A model generated the notes under the pieces. That model made no database searches, had not been told where the DNA came from, and was given only the letters and a program-made list of their open reading frames with translations. From NCBI GenBank assembly GCA_963778385.1, contig CAVZUA010000032.1, positions 248,001 to 312,000 of the forward strand: 64,000 nucleotides of DNA, in the 5' to 3' direction. Made by a program: the position numbers and the translations under genes. Positions 50,924 through 59,467 of this stretch are shown piece by piece (positions within the stretch are counted from its first letter, which is position 1; the number at the start of each line of letters is the position of its first letter). This DNA comes from DATARH01 sp963778385. GTDB taxonomy: Bacteria; Pseudomonadota; Alphaproteobacteria; ATCC43930; CGMCC-115725.

Positions 50924-51664
50924 ATGCGGACCGGCCTGATCGCGAAGAAGCTCGGCATGAGCCGCGTCTTCACCGAGGCGGGGGATCACATCCCCGTGAC
51001 GGTGTTGCGCATCGATAATTGCCAGGTCGTCGCGCAACGCACCCAGGAGCGCGACGGCTACACCGCGCTCCAGCTCGGCGTCGGTGCCGCCAAGGTCAAA
51101 AACGTCTCGAAGCCGATGCGCGGCCATTTCGCCGCCGCCAAGGTCGAGCCGAAGGCGCATATGGCGGAATTCCGCGTCTCCGAAGATGCGCTCGTCGATA
51201 TCGGCGCCGAGATCACGGCGGCGCATTTTGTTGCCGGGCAGTTTGTCGACGTTACTGGCACGAGCATCGGCAAAGGCTTTGCCGGCGGTATGAAACGGTG
51301 GAATTTTGGCGGCTTGCGGGCGACGCACGGCGTGTCGGTCTCGCATCGCAGCCTGGGCTCCACCGGGCAGCGACAGGACCCCGGCAAGACCTTCAAGAAC
51401 AAGAAGATGGCCGGCCATCTCGGCGCCGAACGTGTTACGACGCTGAACCTTGAGGTCGTCGTCAGCGATCCCGAGCGCGGCGTTCTGATGATAAAGGGCT
51501 CGGTGCCGGGCAGCGCGAACGGTTGGGTGCTGGTGCGCGACGCTGTCAAGCGCAAGGCGCCGGCGGATCTGCCGTTCCCAGCCGCCCTGCGGAGCGACGC
51601 GGCACCGGATGAGCCGGTGACCGACGAAACTTCGGCCAGCGCCGAGGAAGGTGGGGCGCTATGA
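50924..51664 (+). CDS. rplC: 50S ribosomal protein L3
   Basis: 246 residues. L3 initiates 50S assembly near the peptidyl transferase centre. 'GLIAKKLGMSRVF', 'GFAGGMKRWNFGGLRATHGVSVSHRSLGSTGQRQDPG' and 'KTFKNKKMAGHLG' are typical. The C-terminus has about 30 extra polar residues relative to E. coli. The stop overlaps the rplD start by 4 bases (ATGA), so translation is coupled. Confidence 0.97.
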   Translation: MRTGLIAKKLGMSRVFTEAGDHIPVTVLRIDNCQVVAQRTQERDGYTALQLGVGAAKVKNVSKPMRGHFAAAKVEPKAHMAEFRVSEDALVDIGAEITAAHFVAGQFVDVTGTSIGKGFAGGMKRWNFGGLRATHGVSVSHRSLGSTGQRQDPGKTFKNKKMAGHLGAERVTTLNLEVVVSDPERGVLMIKGSVPGSANGWVLVRDAVKRKAPADLPFPAALRSDAAPDEPVTDETSASAEEGGAL

Positions 51665-52278
51665 AGCTGACGGTCAAGAGCCTCGACAACGCGGATGTCG
51701 GCGATATCGATCTTGCCGACGAGGTGTTCGGCCTGCCGGTGCGCGGCGACATTCTGGCGCGCGTCGTCAACTGGCAGCTCGCCAAGCGTCGCGCCGGCAC
51801 GCACAAGACCAAGGGCATCAGCGATATCAGCGGCACCACCGCCAAGCCCTACAAGCAGAAGGGCACCGGCCGCGCGCGCCAGGGCAGCCGCCGCTCGCCG
51901 CAATTCCGCGGCGGCGCGAGGATCTTCGGTCCGGTCGTGCGCAGCCACGAATTCGGCTTGCAGAAAAAGGTCCGCAAGCTCGGCCTCAAGACAGCGCTCT
52001 CGGCCAAGCAGGCCGAGGGCAAGCTCGTGATCATCGATCAGGCGAGCCTTACTGAGGCTAAGACCAAAGCGCTGCGCAGCCGGTTCGAGACGCTCGGTTG
52101 GGAGTCGGTGCTGATCATCGACGGCGCCGTCGATGAGGGCTTTGCCAAGGCGGCGCGCAATCTGCCCAAGGTCGACGTGCTGCCGACGCAAGGCGCCAAT
52201 GTCTACGACATCCTGCGTCGCGACACGTTGGTATTGACCCGCGCCGCGGTCGAGCAACTGGAGGCGCGCCTCAAATGA
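51661..52278 (+). CDS. rplD: 50S ribosomal protein L4
   Basis: 205 residues. L4 lines the peptide exit tunnel and in E. coli represses the S10 operon. The tunnel loop contains 'KPYKQKGTGRARQGSRRSPQFRGGARIFGP'. It overlaps both rplC and rplW by ATGA. Confidence 0.97.
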   Translation: MKLTVKSLDNADVGDIDLADEVFGLPVRGDILARVVNWQLAKRRAGTHKTKGISDISGTTAKPYKQKGTGRARQGSRRSPQFRGGARIFGPVVRSHEFGLQKKVRKLGLKTALSAKQAEGKLVIIDQASLTEAKTKALRSRFETLGWESVLIIDGAVDEGFAKAARNLPKVDVLPTQGANVYDILRRDTLVLTRAAVEQLEARLK

Positions 52279-52607
52279 GCCGGTTTCGCGTCATCCCCCG
52301 CGCCATGCCGCAACTCACGCGGCAGGCGATGTACGATTTGATCCGCGCGCCGCTGATCAATGAGAAGTCCACGGCGCTGTCGGAGCACAATCAGGTGGTC
52401 TTTCGTGTTGCGCTCGACGCGACCAAACGCGAGATCAAGGCGGCAATCGAGGGGCTGTTTTCGGTCAAGGTCGATGCGGTCAATACGATCCGCGTCCAGG
52501 GCAAGACAAAGCGGGTGCGGGGCCGGCCGGGTCAACGCTCCGACTTCAAGAAGGCGATCGTCACGCTGGCCGAAGGCTCGCGTATCGACGTGAGCACGGG
52601 AATCTAA
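52275..52607 (+). CDS. rplW: 50S ribosomal protein L23
   Basis: 110 residues. L23 sits at the tunnel exit and docks trigger factor and SRP. 'MYDLIRAPLINEKSTALSEHNQVVFRVALDATKREIKAAIEGLF' is the conserved core. The N-terminus is about 18 residues longer than usual if the coupled ATG at 52275 is used. Internal ATGs at 52308 and 52329 are alternatives. Confidence 0.95.
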   Translation: MSRFRVIPRAMPQLTRQAMYDLIRAPLINEKSTALSEHNQVVFRVALDATKREIKAAIEGLFSVKVDAVNTIRVQGKTKRVRGRPGQRSDFKKAIVTLAEGSRIDVSTGI

Positions 52608-52611
52608 AGTC

Positions 52612-53439
52612 ATGGCGCTCAAGACATACAATCCGGTCACGCCGTCGCTGCGTCACCTCGTCACCGTCAACCGCGGCGAGCTATGGAAGGGCAAGCCGCT
52701 CAAGAAGCTGACCGAGGGGCTCAGGGAAAAGGGCGGCCGGAACAATTCCGGCCGCATCACGATGCGGCGGCGCGGCGGCGGTCACAAGCAGCGTTACCGG
52801 ATCGTCGATTTCAAGCGGATCAAGGACGACGCGCCGGCGACCGTCGAGCGGCTCGAATACGACCCGAACCGCACCGCGTTCATCGCGCTGATCACCTACC
52901 CTGACGGCGAGCAGTCCTACATTCTGGCGCCGCAGCGTCTGCGCGTCGGCGACACGGTGGTCTCGGGCGACCGGGTCGATGTGAAGCCGGGCAATGCGAT
53001 GCCGCTGCGCAACATGCCGCCCGGCACGATCATCCATAATGTCGAGATGAAGCCCGGCAAGGGCGGGCAGATCGCGCGCTCGGCCGGGACTTATGTGCAG
53101 CTGGTCGGCCGCGACCAAGGGTACGCGCTGCTGCGGTTGTCGTCGGGGGAATTGCGCCGGGTGCGCAGCGAATGCCGCGCGACGATCGGCGCGGTGTCGA
53201 ACCCCGACCATCAGAACATCGTCATCGGCAAGGCGGGGCGCAGCCGCTGGCTCGGTATCCGGCCGTCGGTGCGCGGCGTCGCGATGAACCCGATCGATCA
53301 TCCGCACGGCGGCGGCGAAGGCCGCACCTCGGGCGGCCGCCATCCGGTGACGCCGTGGGGCAAGCCGACCAAGGGCAAGAAGACCCGCCACAACAAGCAG
53401 ACGGACCGGCTGATCCTCCGGCGCCGTCCGGCGCGTTAG
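52612..53439 (+). CDS. rplB: 50S ribosomal protein L2
   Basis: 275 residues. L2 is needed for subunit association and peptidyl transfer. 'KTYNPVTPSLRHLVTVNRGELWKGKP', 'GKAGRSRWLGIRPSVRGVAMNPIDHPHGGGEGRTSGGRHPVTPWG' (with the functionally important His) and the basic C-terminus are intact. Confidence 0.97.
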   Translation: MALKTYNPVTPSLRHLVTVNRGELWKGKPLKKLTEGLREKGGRNNSGRITMRRRGGGHKQRYRIVDFKRIKDDAPATVERLEYDPNRTAFIALITYPDGEQSYILAPQRLRVGDTVVSGDRVDVKPGNAMPLRNMPPGTIIHNVEMKPGKGGQIARSAGTYVQLVGRDQGYALLRLSSGELRRVRSECRATIGAVSNPDHQNIVIGKAGRSRWLGIRPSVRGVAMNPIDHPHGGGEGRTSGGRHPVTPWGKPTKGKKTRHNKQTDRLILRRRPAR

Positions 53440-53466
53440 GCCCAAGGATAGAAAAGGGAGAAGAGC

Positions 53467-53745
53467 GTGGCACGCTCGGTATGGAAGGGGCCGTTTGTCG
53501 ACGGCTATCTGCTGCAGAAGGCGGAGAGGGTCCGGGGCTCCGGCCGCAACGAGGTGATCCGCACCTGGTCGCGCCGCTCGACGATCTTCCCGCAATTCGT
53601 CGGCCTGACCTTTGGCGTCTATAACGGCCACAAATTCATTCCGGTGCTGGTGACCGAGAACATGATCGGCCACAAATTCGGCGAGTTCTCGCCGACCCGC
53701 ACCTTCTACGGCCACGCCGGCGACAAGCGCGCGAGGAGGGGCTGA
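53467..53745 (+). CDS. rpsS: 30S ribosomal protein S19
   Basis: 92 residues, GTG start. S19 lies in the 30S head beside S13. 'ARSVWKGPFVDGYLLQKAE', 'TWSRRSTIFPQFVGLTFGVYNGHKFIPV' and 'GHKFGEFSPTRTFYGHAGDK' are diagnostic. Its stop overlaps the rplV start by one base (TGATG). Confidence 0.97.
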   Translation: MARSVWKGPFVDGYLLQKAERVRGSGRNEVIRTWSRRSTIFPQFVGLTFGVYNGHKFIPVLVTENMIGHKFGEFSPTRTFYGHAGDKRARRG

Positions 53746-54131
53746 TGGGCAAGCCAGCCGCCGAACGCCGGCTCAGCGACAGCGAGGCGTCAGCCTTCCA
53801 GCGCGCGATCCGTATCAGTCCGCGCAAGCTCAATCTCGTCGCGGCGATGATCCGTGGCAAGACCGCGCAGACCGCGCTCGCCGAGCTCACCTTCTGCCGT
53901 CGCCGCATTGCCAACGACGTCAGAAAGGTGCTGCAAGCGGCGATCGCCAACGCCGAGAACAACCATCAGCTCGATGTCGACCGGCTCTACGTCAAGGAAG
54001 CGACGGTCGGCCGGGCCTTTGTTATGAAGCGTTTTCATACCCGCGGCCGCGGTCGCTCGGCTCGGGTCGAGAAGTATTTCGCGCACCTCACCGTCATCGT
54101 GCGTGAGCGTGCCGAGGAGGAGGCTGCCTGA
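53745..54131 (+). CDS. rplV: 50S ribosomal protein L22
   Basis: 128 residues. L22 has a hairpin in the exit tunnel with macrolide-resistance positions. 'IRISPRKLNLVAAMIRGKTAQTAL' and 'LYVKEATVGRAFVMKRFHTRGRGRSARVEK' are conserved. It is joined to rpsC by a TGATG overlap. Confidence 0.97.
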   Translation: MGKPAAERRLSDSEASAFQRAIRISPRKLNLVAAMIRGKTAQTALAELTFCRRRIANDVRKVLQAAIANAENNHQLDVDRLYVKEATVGRAFVMKRFHTRGRGRSARVEKYFAHLTVIVRERAEEEAA

Positions 54132-54877
54132 TGGGCCAGAAGGTCAACCCGATCGGGCTGCGGCTCGGCATCAACCGCACCTGGGATTCGCGCTGGTTCG
54201 CGTATAAGCGCTACGGCGAGCTGCTGCTCGACGATCTGAAGCTGCGCAAGTTCCTCGAAAAGCGGCTCACGCAGGCGGCGATCGCCCGCATTCTCATCGA
54301 GCGCGCCGCCAACAAGACCCGGATCACGCTGCACTCGGCGCGGCCCGGCGTGGTGATCGGCAAGAAGGGCGCCGATATCGACAAGTTGCGCGGCGACATC
54401 GGCAAGCTCACCTCCAGCGAGGTCAGCCTCAACATCGTCGAGATCAGGAAGCCCGAGATCGAGGCGAAGCTGATCGCGGAAGGAATTGCCCAGCAGTTGG
54501 AGCGCCGCGTCGCGTTCCGCCGGGCGATGAAGCGCGCCGTGCAATCGGCGATGCGCTTTGGCGCGCAAGGCATCCGCATCAACTGCTCCGGCCGGCTCGG
54601 CGGTGCGGAGATTGCGCGTATGGAGTGGTACCGCGAAGGCCGCGTGCCGCTGCATACGCTGCGCGCCAATGTCGATTTCGGCTACGGCACCGCCAAGACC
54701 ACCTACGGCACCTGCGGTGTCAAGGTCTGGGTGTTCAAGGGCGAAATCCTCGCCCATGACCCGATGGCGCAGGACAAGCTGCTCTCCGAGGCGCAACCCG
54801 CCGGGATGGACCGGCGTCCGAGCGGCGGCCGCGATCGAGACCGCGACCGCGACAGAGATCGCGACAGGGCTGAATAG
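54131..54877 (+). CDS. rpsC: 30S ribosomal protein S3
   Basis: 248 residues. S3 forms the mRNA entry channel with S4 and S5. The KH domain ('RPGVVIGKKGADIDKLRGDI') and 'GAEIARMEWYREGRVPLHTLRANVDFGYG' are typical. The C-terminus is extended by a low-complexity tail of alternating Arg and Asp (about 14 residues, encoded near 54828-54874), an unusual feature for S3. Confidence 0.96.
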   Translation: MGQKVNPIGLRLGINRTWDSRWFAYKRYGELLLDDLKLRKFLEKRLTQAAIARILIERAANKTRITLHSARPGVVIGKKGADIDKLRGDIGKLTSSEVSLNIVEIRKPEIEAKLIAEGIAQQLERRVAFRRAMKRAVQSAMRFGAQGIRINCSGRLGGAEIARMEWYREGRVPLHTLRANVDFGYGTAKTTYGTCGVKVWVFKGEILAHDPMAQDKLLSEAQPAGMDRRPSGGRDRDRDRDRDRDRAE

Positions 54878-54879
54878 AG

Positions 54880-55308
54880 ATGCTCGCTCCCAAACGTACC
54901 AAACACCGCAAGGCGCATAAGGGCCGCGTCCACGGCATGGCCAAGGGCGGCACCGCGCTTAATTTCGGCGCCTATGGCATGAAGTCGGTCGAGCCGGGCC
55001 GCATCACGGCGCGCCAGATCGAGGCGGCGCGGCGTGCGATCACCCGTCACATTCGCCGTGTCGGCCGCGTGTGGATCCGCATCTTCCCGGACGTCCCGGT
55101 ATCGACCAAGCCCGCCGAAGTCCGCATGGGCAGCGGCAAGGGCTCGCCCGAATACTGGATCGCCCGGGTAAAGCCGGGCCGCATCATGTTCGAGCTCGAT
55201 GGTGTCGAGCGCGAGGTGGCGCGTGAGGCTTTCGCGCTGGCGTCGGCGAAGCTGCCGGTGGCGACCAAGTTCATCGCCCGCGCCGGCGATGAGGAGACGG
55301 CGCCATGA
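54880..55308 (+). CDS. rplP: 50S ribosomal protein L16
   Basis: 142 residues. L16 contacts A-site tRNA. 'MLAPKRTKHRKAHKGRVHGMAKGG', 'ARRAITRHIRRVGRVWIRIFPDVPVSTKPAEVRMGSGKGSPEYW' are characteristic. It overlaps rpmC by ATGA. Confidence 0.97.
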   Translation: MLAPKRTKHRKAHKGRVHGMAKGGTALNFGAYGMKSVEPGRITARQIEAARRAITRHIRRVGRVWIRIFPDVPVSTKPAEVRMGSGKGSPEYWIARVKPGRIMFELDGVEREVAREAFALASAKLPVATKFIARAGDEETAP

Positions 55309-55517
55309 GGACAGCCAAGGCGCGCGACATGCGGGGCCAGACCGTCGATCAGCTCACCGAGCAGGCCGAAACGCTGGGCAAGGAGATCTTCAACCTGCGC
55401 TTTCAGCGGGCGAGCGGTCAGCTCGAGAACACGGCGCGGGTGCGCCAGGCACGGCGCGACATCGCGCGGATCAGGACCATCCTTGGCGAGCGGCATCGCG
55501 CCGCCGCAAAGGCTTGA
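55305..55517 (+). CDS. rpmC: 50S ribosomal protein L29
   Basis: 70 residues, a two-helix protein at the tunnel exit. 'LGKEIFNLRFQRASGQLENTARVRQARRDIARIRTI' is the family core. It is translationally coupled to rplP and 10 bp from rpsQ. Confidence 0.95.
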   Translation: MRTAKARDMRGQTVDQLTEQAETLGKEIFNLRFQRASGQLENTARVRQARRDIARIRTILGERHRAAAKA

Positions 55518-55527
55518 GGGGCAGCAA

Positions 55528-55887
55528 ATGCCAAAACGCATTCTTCAGGGCGTCGTCGTCAGCGACGTGCAGGACAAGACCATCGTGGTGCGCGTCGAAC
55601 GGCGCGTCATGCACCCGATCTACAAGAAGTTCATCACGCGCTCGAAGAGATACGCGGCGCATGACGCAGAGAACAAATTCCACACCGGCGACGCGGTGCA
55701 GATCGAGGAATGCCGCCCGCTTTCCAAGCGCAAGAGCTGGGTGGTGCTCGGCGAGGCGACCGGCGTCGCGCCGGGGCTCGCCCGCCGCCGCGCCCGCGCC
55801 GCGGAAACCGAGCCCGATGGGGAAGCCGCCGCGGAAGCTCAGGGCAAAGCTGAGGTGGGCGCCGTCGAAGCAGGAAGCGCGCTATGA
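55528..55887 (+). CDS. rpsQ: 30S ribosomal protein S17, with C-terminal extension
   Basis: 119 residues. The OB-fold core 'MPKRILQGVVVSDVQDKTIVVRVERRVMHPIYKKFITRSKRYAAHD' and 'GDAVQIEECRPLSKRKSWVVL' ends near residue 78. About 40 further residues rich in Ala, Glu and Arg follow, beyond the usual length of about 80. ATG 55528 has GAGGGG upstream. The stop overlaps the rplN start by ATGA. Confidence 0.95.
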   Translation: MPKRILQGVVVSDVQDKTIVVRVERRVMHPIYKKFITRSKRYAAHDAENKFHTGDAVQIEECRPLSKRKSWVVLGEATGVAPGLARRRARAAETEPDGEAAAEAQGKAEVGAVEAGSAL

Positions 55888-56252
55888 TCCAGATGCAGAC
55901 CAATCTCGACGTCGCCGACAATTCCGGCGCGCGCCGCGTCCAATGCATCAAGGTGCTCGGCGGCTCCAAGCGCAGGACCGCCGGCGTCGGCGATGTGATC
56001 ATCGTCTCGGTCAAGGAGGCGATCCCGCGCGGCCGCGTCAAGAAGGGCGATGTGCACCGCGCCGTGATCGTTCGCACCGCCTTTCCGGTCCGCCGCGTCG
56101 ACGGCAGCGCGATCCGCTTCGATCGCAATGCCGCGGTGCTGATCAACCGCCAGAACGAGCCGATCGGCACGCGCGTGTTTGGCCCCGTCACCCGCGAGCT
56201 GCGCGCGCGCAAGTTCCTGCGCATTGCCTCGCTGGCCCCGGAAGTGCTGTGA
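55884..56252 (+). CDS. rplN: 50S ribosomal protein L14
   Basis: 122 residues. L14 forms an intersubunit bridge and is the site of RsfS binding. 'MIQMQTNLDVADNSGARRVQCIKVLGGS' and 'RFDRNAAVLINRQNEPIGTRVFGPVTRELR' are conserved throughout. It begins the spc operon genes. Confidence 0.97.
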   Translation: MIQMQTNLDVADNSGARRVQCIKVLGGSKRRTAGVGDVIIVSVKEAIPRGRVKKGDVHRAVIVRTAFPVRRVDGSAIRFDRNAAVLINRQNEPIGTRVFGPVTRELRARKFLRIASLAPEVL

Positions 56253-56253
56253 G

Positions 56254-56574
56254 ATGGCGAAACTGAAGATCAAAAAGGGCGACAACGTCGTCGTCATCAG
56301 CGGCCGCGACAAGGGCAAACAGGGCGAGGTGCTGCGTGTCTTCCCGGCGGAATCGCGGCTGATCGTCCAGGGTGTGCACGTTGCGCACCGCCACATGCGG
56401 CAAAGCATGACCAGCCAAGGTGGGATCGTCGACAAGGAGCTGACGATCCATGTCTCGAACGTTGCTCATATCGATCCCTCATCGGGCCGGCCGACGCGGA
56501 CCGGCTACAAGATTTTGGAAGATGGCCGCAAGGTGCGCATCGCCCGACGTTCGGGCGAAGTGCTCGATAAGTGA
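56254..56574 (+). CDS. rplX: 50S ribosomal protein L24
   Basis: 106 residues with an N-terminal KOW motif ('KKGDNVVVISGRDKGKQGEVLRVFP'). It is an early 50S assembly protein near the tunnel exit. ATG 56254 is one base after the rplN stop. Confidence 0.96.
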   Translation: MAKLKIKKGDNVVVISGRDKGKQGEVLRVFPAESRLIVQGVHVAHRHMRQSMTSQGGIVDKELTIHVSNVAHIDPSSGRPTRTGYKILEDGRKVRIARRSGEVLDK

Positions 56575-56585
56575 GGAAGTTGGAA

Positions 56586-57125
56586 ATGACCCGTCTGCAG
56601 GAACGTTACGCAGAGGTGGTGCATCCGGCGCTGATGCAGGAATTCGGTTACAAAAACCGGATGGAAGTGCCGCGTGTCGAGAAGATCGTCGTCAATATGG
56701 GCGTCGGCGAGGCGGTGCAGGATGCGAAGAAGATCGACGCCGCCGTCGGCGATCTCAAGGCAATCACCGGCCAGGCGCCGGTGGTGATCCGTGCCCGGCT
56801 GTCGATCGCCACCTTCAAGCTGCGCAAGAACATGCCGATCGGCGTCAAGGTGACGCTGCGCCGCGACCGTATGTACGAGTTCCTTGACCGGCTGATCAAC
56901 GTCGCGCTGCCGCGGGTACGCGACTTCCGCGGCGTGTCGGGGCGCAGTTTTGACGGGCGCGGCAATTACGCGCTCGGCCTGCGCGAGCAGCTCGTGTTTC
57001 CGGAAATCGATTACGACCGCGTCGATGCGCAGCGCGGCATGGACGTCGTGATCGTCACCACCGCCAAGACCGATGCCGAGGCCAAGGCGCTGCTCAAGGC
57101 CTTCGACATGCCGTTCTCAAACTGA
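56586..57125 (+). CDS. rplE: 50S ribosomal protein L5
   Basis: 179 residues. L5 binds 5S rRNA in the central protuberance. 'RVEKIVVNMGVGEAVQDAKKI', 'IATFKLRKNMPIGVKVTLRRDRMYEFLDRLINVALPRVRDFRG' and 'NYALGLREQLVFPEIDYD' are typical. ATG 56586 has GAGGAAG upstream. A GTG at 56571 overlapping the rplX stop is a less likely start. Confidence 0.97.
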   Translation: MTRLQERYAEVVHPALMQEFGYKNRMEVPRVEKIVVNMGVGEAVQDAKKIDAAVGDLKAITGQAPVVIRARLSIATFKLRKNMPIGVKVTLRRDRMYEFLDRLINVALPRVRDFRGVSGRSFDGRGNYALGLREQLVFPEIDYDRVDAQRGMDVVIVTTAKTDAEAKALLKAFDMPFSN

Positions 57126-57147
57126 CCGCCTGCGGGAAAGACCACCG

Positions 57148-57453
57148 ATGGCAAAGAAAAGCTCGATCGAAAAGAACACACGGCGCGCCAAGCTGGCGAA
57201 GGCGATCGCGCCGCGCCGCGCCCGGCTGAAGGCGCTCGCCCGCGACCGCGAGGCGCCGCCGGAAGAACGGTTTGAGGCGCAGTTGAAGCTCTCTCGGCTG
57301 CCGCGCAACAGCTCGGCGACGCGGGTGCGCAACCGCTGCGAGCTGACCGGCCGGCCGCGCGGCTTCTACCGCAAGTTCCGGCTGTCGCGCATTGCGATGC
57401 GCGAGCTGGCCTCGTCCGGACTGATCCCGGGCGTGGTCAAGTCGAGCTGGTGA
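57148..57453 (+). CDS. rpsN: 30S ribosomal protein S14 (zinc-free form)
   Basis: 101 residues. 'AKKSSIEKNTRRAKLAKAIAPRR' and 'SSATRVRNRCELTGRPRGFYRKFRLSRIAMRELA' are typical. Only one Cys remains, so it is the long zinc-independent type (C-minus). Confidence 0.96.
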   Translation: MAKKSSIEKNTRRAKLAKAIAPRRARLKALARDREAPPEERFEAQLKLSRLPRNSSATRVRNRCELTGRPRGFYRKFRLSRIAMRELASSGLIPGVVKSSW

Positions 57454-57466
57454 GGAGAGAACCTTT

Positions 57467-57865
57467 ATGACGATGAGCGATCCTATCGGCGATATGCTGA
57501 CTCGCATCCGCAATGGCCAACGGGCGCGGATGGCGGTGGTCGCGTCGCCGGCTTCGAAGCATCGCGCGAATGTGCTCGAAGTGCTGAAGCGCGAAGGCTA
57601 TATCCGCGGCTACACCCGCGAGCAGGTGCGCCCGGGCATCGCCGAGCTCAAGATCGAGCTCAAATATGTCGACGGCGAGCCGGTGATCCGCGAGATCGCG
57701 CGCGTCTCCAAGCCGGGCCGGCGGATTTATTCGAAGCTGGTCGACTTGCCGCGGGTCTATAACGGCCTCGGCATCTCGATCCTCTCGACGCCGCGCGGCG
57801 TCATGTCGGATAGCGAAGCCCGCGCCGCCAAGGTCGGCGGCGAAGTCCTCTGCCGCGTGTTTTGA
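57467..57865 (+). CDS. rpsH: 30S ribosomal protein S8
   Basis: 132 residues. S8 binds the central domain of 16S rRNA and in E. coli represses the spc operon. 'DPIGDMLTRIRNGQRA' and 'VYNGLGISILSTPRGVMSDSEAR..GGEVLCRVF' are diagnostic. A second ATG two codons in is possible. Confidence 0.97.
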   Translation: MTMSDPIGDMLTRIRNGQRARMAVVASPASKHRANVLEVLKREGYIRGYTREQVRPGIAELKIELKYVDGEPVIREIARVSKPGRRIYSKLVDLPRVYNGLGISILSTPRGVMSDSEARAAKVGGEVLCRVF

Positions 57866-57888
57866 GGCCAAGAGTTTAGGAAACCGCC

Positions 57889-58422
57889 ATGTCCCGTGTT
57901 GGCAAGAACCCTGTCGCGATCCCTGCCGGCGTCCAGGCCGCGCTGGCCGGACAGGTGCTCGACATCAGCGGCGCCAAGGGCAAGTTGAGCCTGCCGATCA
58001 GCGGCGATGTCACCGCGACGATTGTTGACGGGCACATCACGATTGCGCCCAAGGATGAGTCCAAGCAGGCGCGGGCGATGTGGGGAACGACGCGCGCGCT
58101 GGTCAACAACATGGTGACCGGCGTTTCGGCCGGCTTTACCAAGCAGCTTGAGATCAATGGCGTCGGCTATCGCGCCGCGGTGCAGGGGCGCAACCTGCAG
58201 CTGCAGCTCGGCTACAGCCACGACATCATCTACCCGATCCCGCAGGACATCCAGATCGCCTGTGAGCGGCCGACGCTCATCGCGGTCAGTGGCGCGAACA
58301 AACAGCGCGTCGGCCAGGTCGCCGCCGAGATCCGCGCTTATCGCGGGCCCGAGCCGTACAAGGGCAAGGGCATCAAGTATTCCAACGAAGTGATCCGCCG
58401 CAAGGAAGGCAAGAAGAAGTAA
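57889..58422 (+). CDS. rplF: 50S ribosomal protein L6
   Basis: 177 residues. L6 lies near the factor-binding site. 'MSRVGKNPVAIPAGVQ', 'GTTRALVNNMVTGVSAGFTKQLEINGVGYRA' and the signature 'PEPYKGKGIKY' are clear. rplR follows 5 bp later. Confidence 0.97.
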   Translation: MSRVGKNPVAIPAGVQAALAGQVLDISGAKGKLSLPISGDVTATIVDGHITIAPKDESKQARAMWGTTRALVNNMVTGVSAGFTKQLEINGVGYRAAVQGRNLQLQLGYSHDIIYPIPQDIQIACERPTLIAVSGANKQRVGQVAAEIRAYRGPEPYKGKGIKYSNEVIRRKEGKKK

Positions 58423-58427
58423 CCGCC

Positions 58428-58793
58428 ATGGCGAACAAACCAGCAGAGCTTTTCCGGCGCCGCAAGCAGCGGGTGCGCTACAAGCTGCGCCACGCGGGCA
58501 AGCTGCGGCCGCGGCTGACCGTGTTCCGCTCGTCGCGCCACATCTACGCTCAGGTCATCGACGATGCGGCCGGACGCACCCTGGCGGCTGCCTCGACCCT
58601 CGAGGTCGAGCTGAAGAAGGACCTCAAGACCGGCGCCGACAGCGCCGCGGCGTCTGCCGTCGGCAAGCTGATCGCCGAGCGCGCCAAGGCGGCCGGGGTC
58701 GGCCAGGTCATCTTCGATCGCGGCGGCTACATTTTTCACGGTCGGGTCAAGGCCCTGGCCGATGCCGCCCGCGAGGGCGGTCTCGATTTCTAA
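58428..58793 (+). CDS. rplR: 50S ribosomal protein L18
   Basis: 121 residues. L18 binds 5S rRNA. The basic N-terminus 'LFRRRKQRVRYKLRHAGKLRPRLTVFRSSRHIYAQVIDD' and the ending 'FDRGGYIFHGRVKALADAAREGGLDF' are typical. It is 12 bp before rpsE. Confidence 0.97.
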   Translation: MANKPAELFRRRKQRVRYKLRHAGKLRPRLTVFRSSRHIYAQVIDDAAGRTLAAASTLEVELKKDLKTGADSAAASAVGKLIAERAKAAGVGQVIFDRGGYIFHGRVKALADAAREGGLDF

Positions 58794-58805
58794 GAGGGAC
58801 GAGCG

Positions 58806-59467
58806 ATGGCACGCACACAAGGTGGACCGCCGCGTGGTCCGGGAGGGCCGCCGCGCGGTCCGGGGGGCCGCCGCGCGGTCCCGGAGGCCAGCGTGGCGAC
58901 GGCGACCGGCGCCGGCGCGGCGACGGCGACCGCCAGCCGCGCGAGCGCGGCGAGGAAAGCGAGTTCGCCGAAAAGCTGGTCAGTATCAACCGTGTCGCCA
59001 AGGTGGTGAAGGGCGGCCGGCGCTTCGGCTTTGCGGCGCTGGTCGTCGTCGGCGACCGCAAGGGCCGCGTCGGCTACGGCTCGGGCAAGGCGCGCGAAGT
59101 GCCGGAGGCGATCCGCAAGGCGACCGAGCAGGCGCGGCGCAGTCTTGTCCGCGTGCCGCTGCGCGAGGGACGCACCTTCCACCATGACATCGCCGACAGC
59201 TTCGGCGCCGGCAAGGTCATCATCCGTGCCGCGAAAGCCGGCACCGGGATCATCGCCGGCGGCCCGATGCGCGCGATCTTCGAGGCGCTCGGGGTGCAGG
59301 ACGTGGTCGCCAAATCGGTCGGCAGCTCAAACCCGCACAACATGATCAAGGCGACCTTCGAAGCGCTGGCCCATGCCACGAGTCCGCGCGCGGTCGCGGC
59401 GCGGCGCGGCAAGAAGGTCAACGAGGTGCTCGGTCGCCGCGAGACCGAGGCGAGGGAGCCGGCGTAA
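58806..59467 (+). CDS. rpsE: 30S ribosomal protein S5, apparent -1 frameshift near the N-terminus
   Basis: S5 shapes the mRNA entry channel and accuracy. The ATG at 58806 (GAGGGACGAGC upstream) opens a frame reading MARTQ followed by GGPPRGP repeats. The S5 body (from 'GDRQPRERGEESEFAEKLVSI' on, with 'GRRFGFAALVVVGDRKGRVGYG') is in the -1 frame and has no usable start of its own before GTG 59003, which would lose the conserved 'EKLVSINRVAKV'. The third copy of a 21-bp repeat is 20 bases long because a G run has six G (58862-58867). One more G gives a 220-residue S5. A sequencing error is likeliest; a true -1 slip on G-GGG-GGC is possible. Confidence 0.9.
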
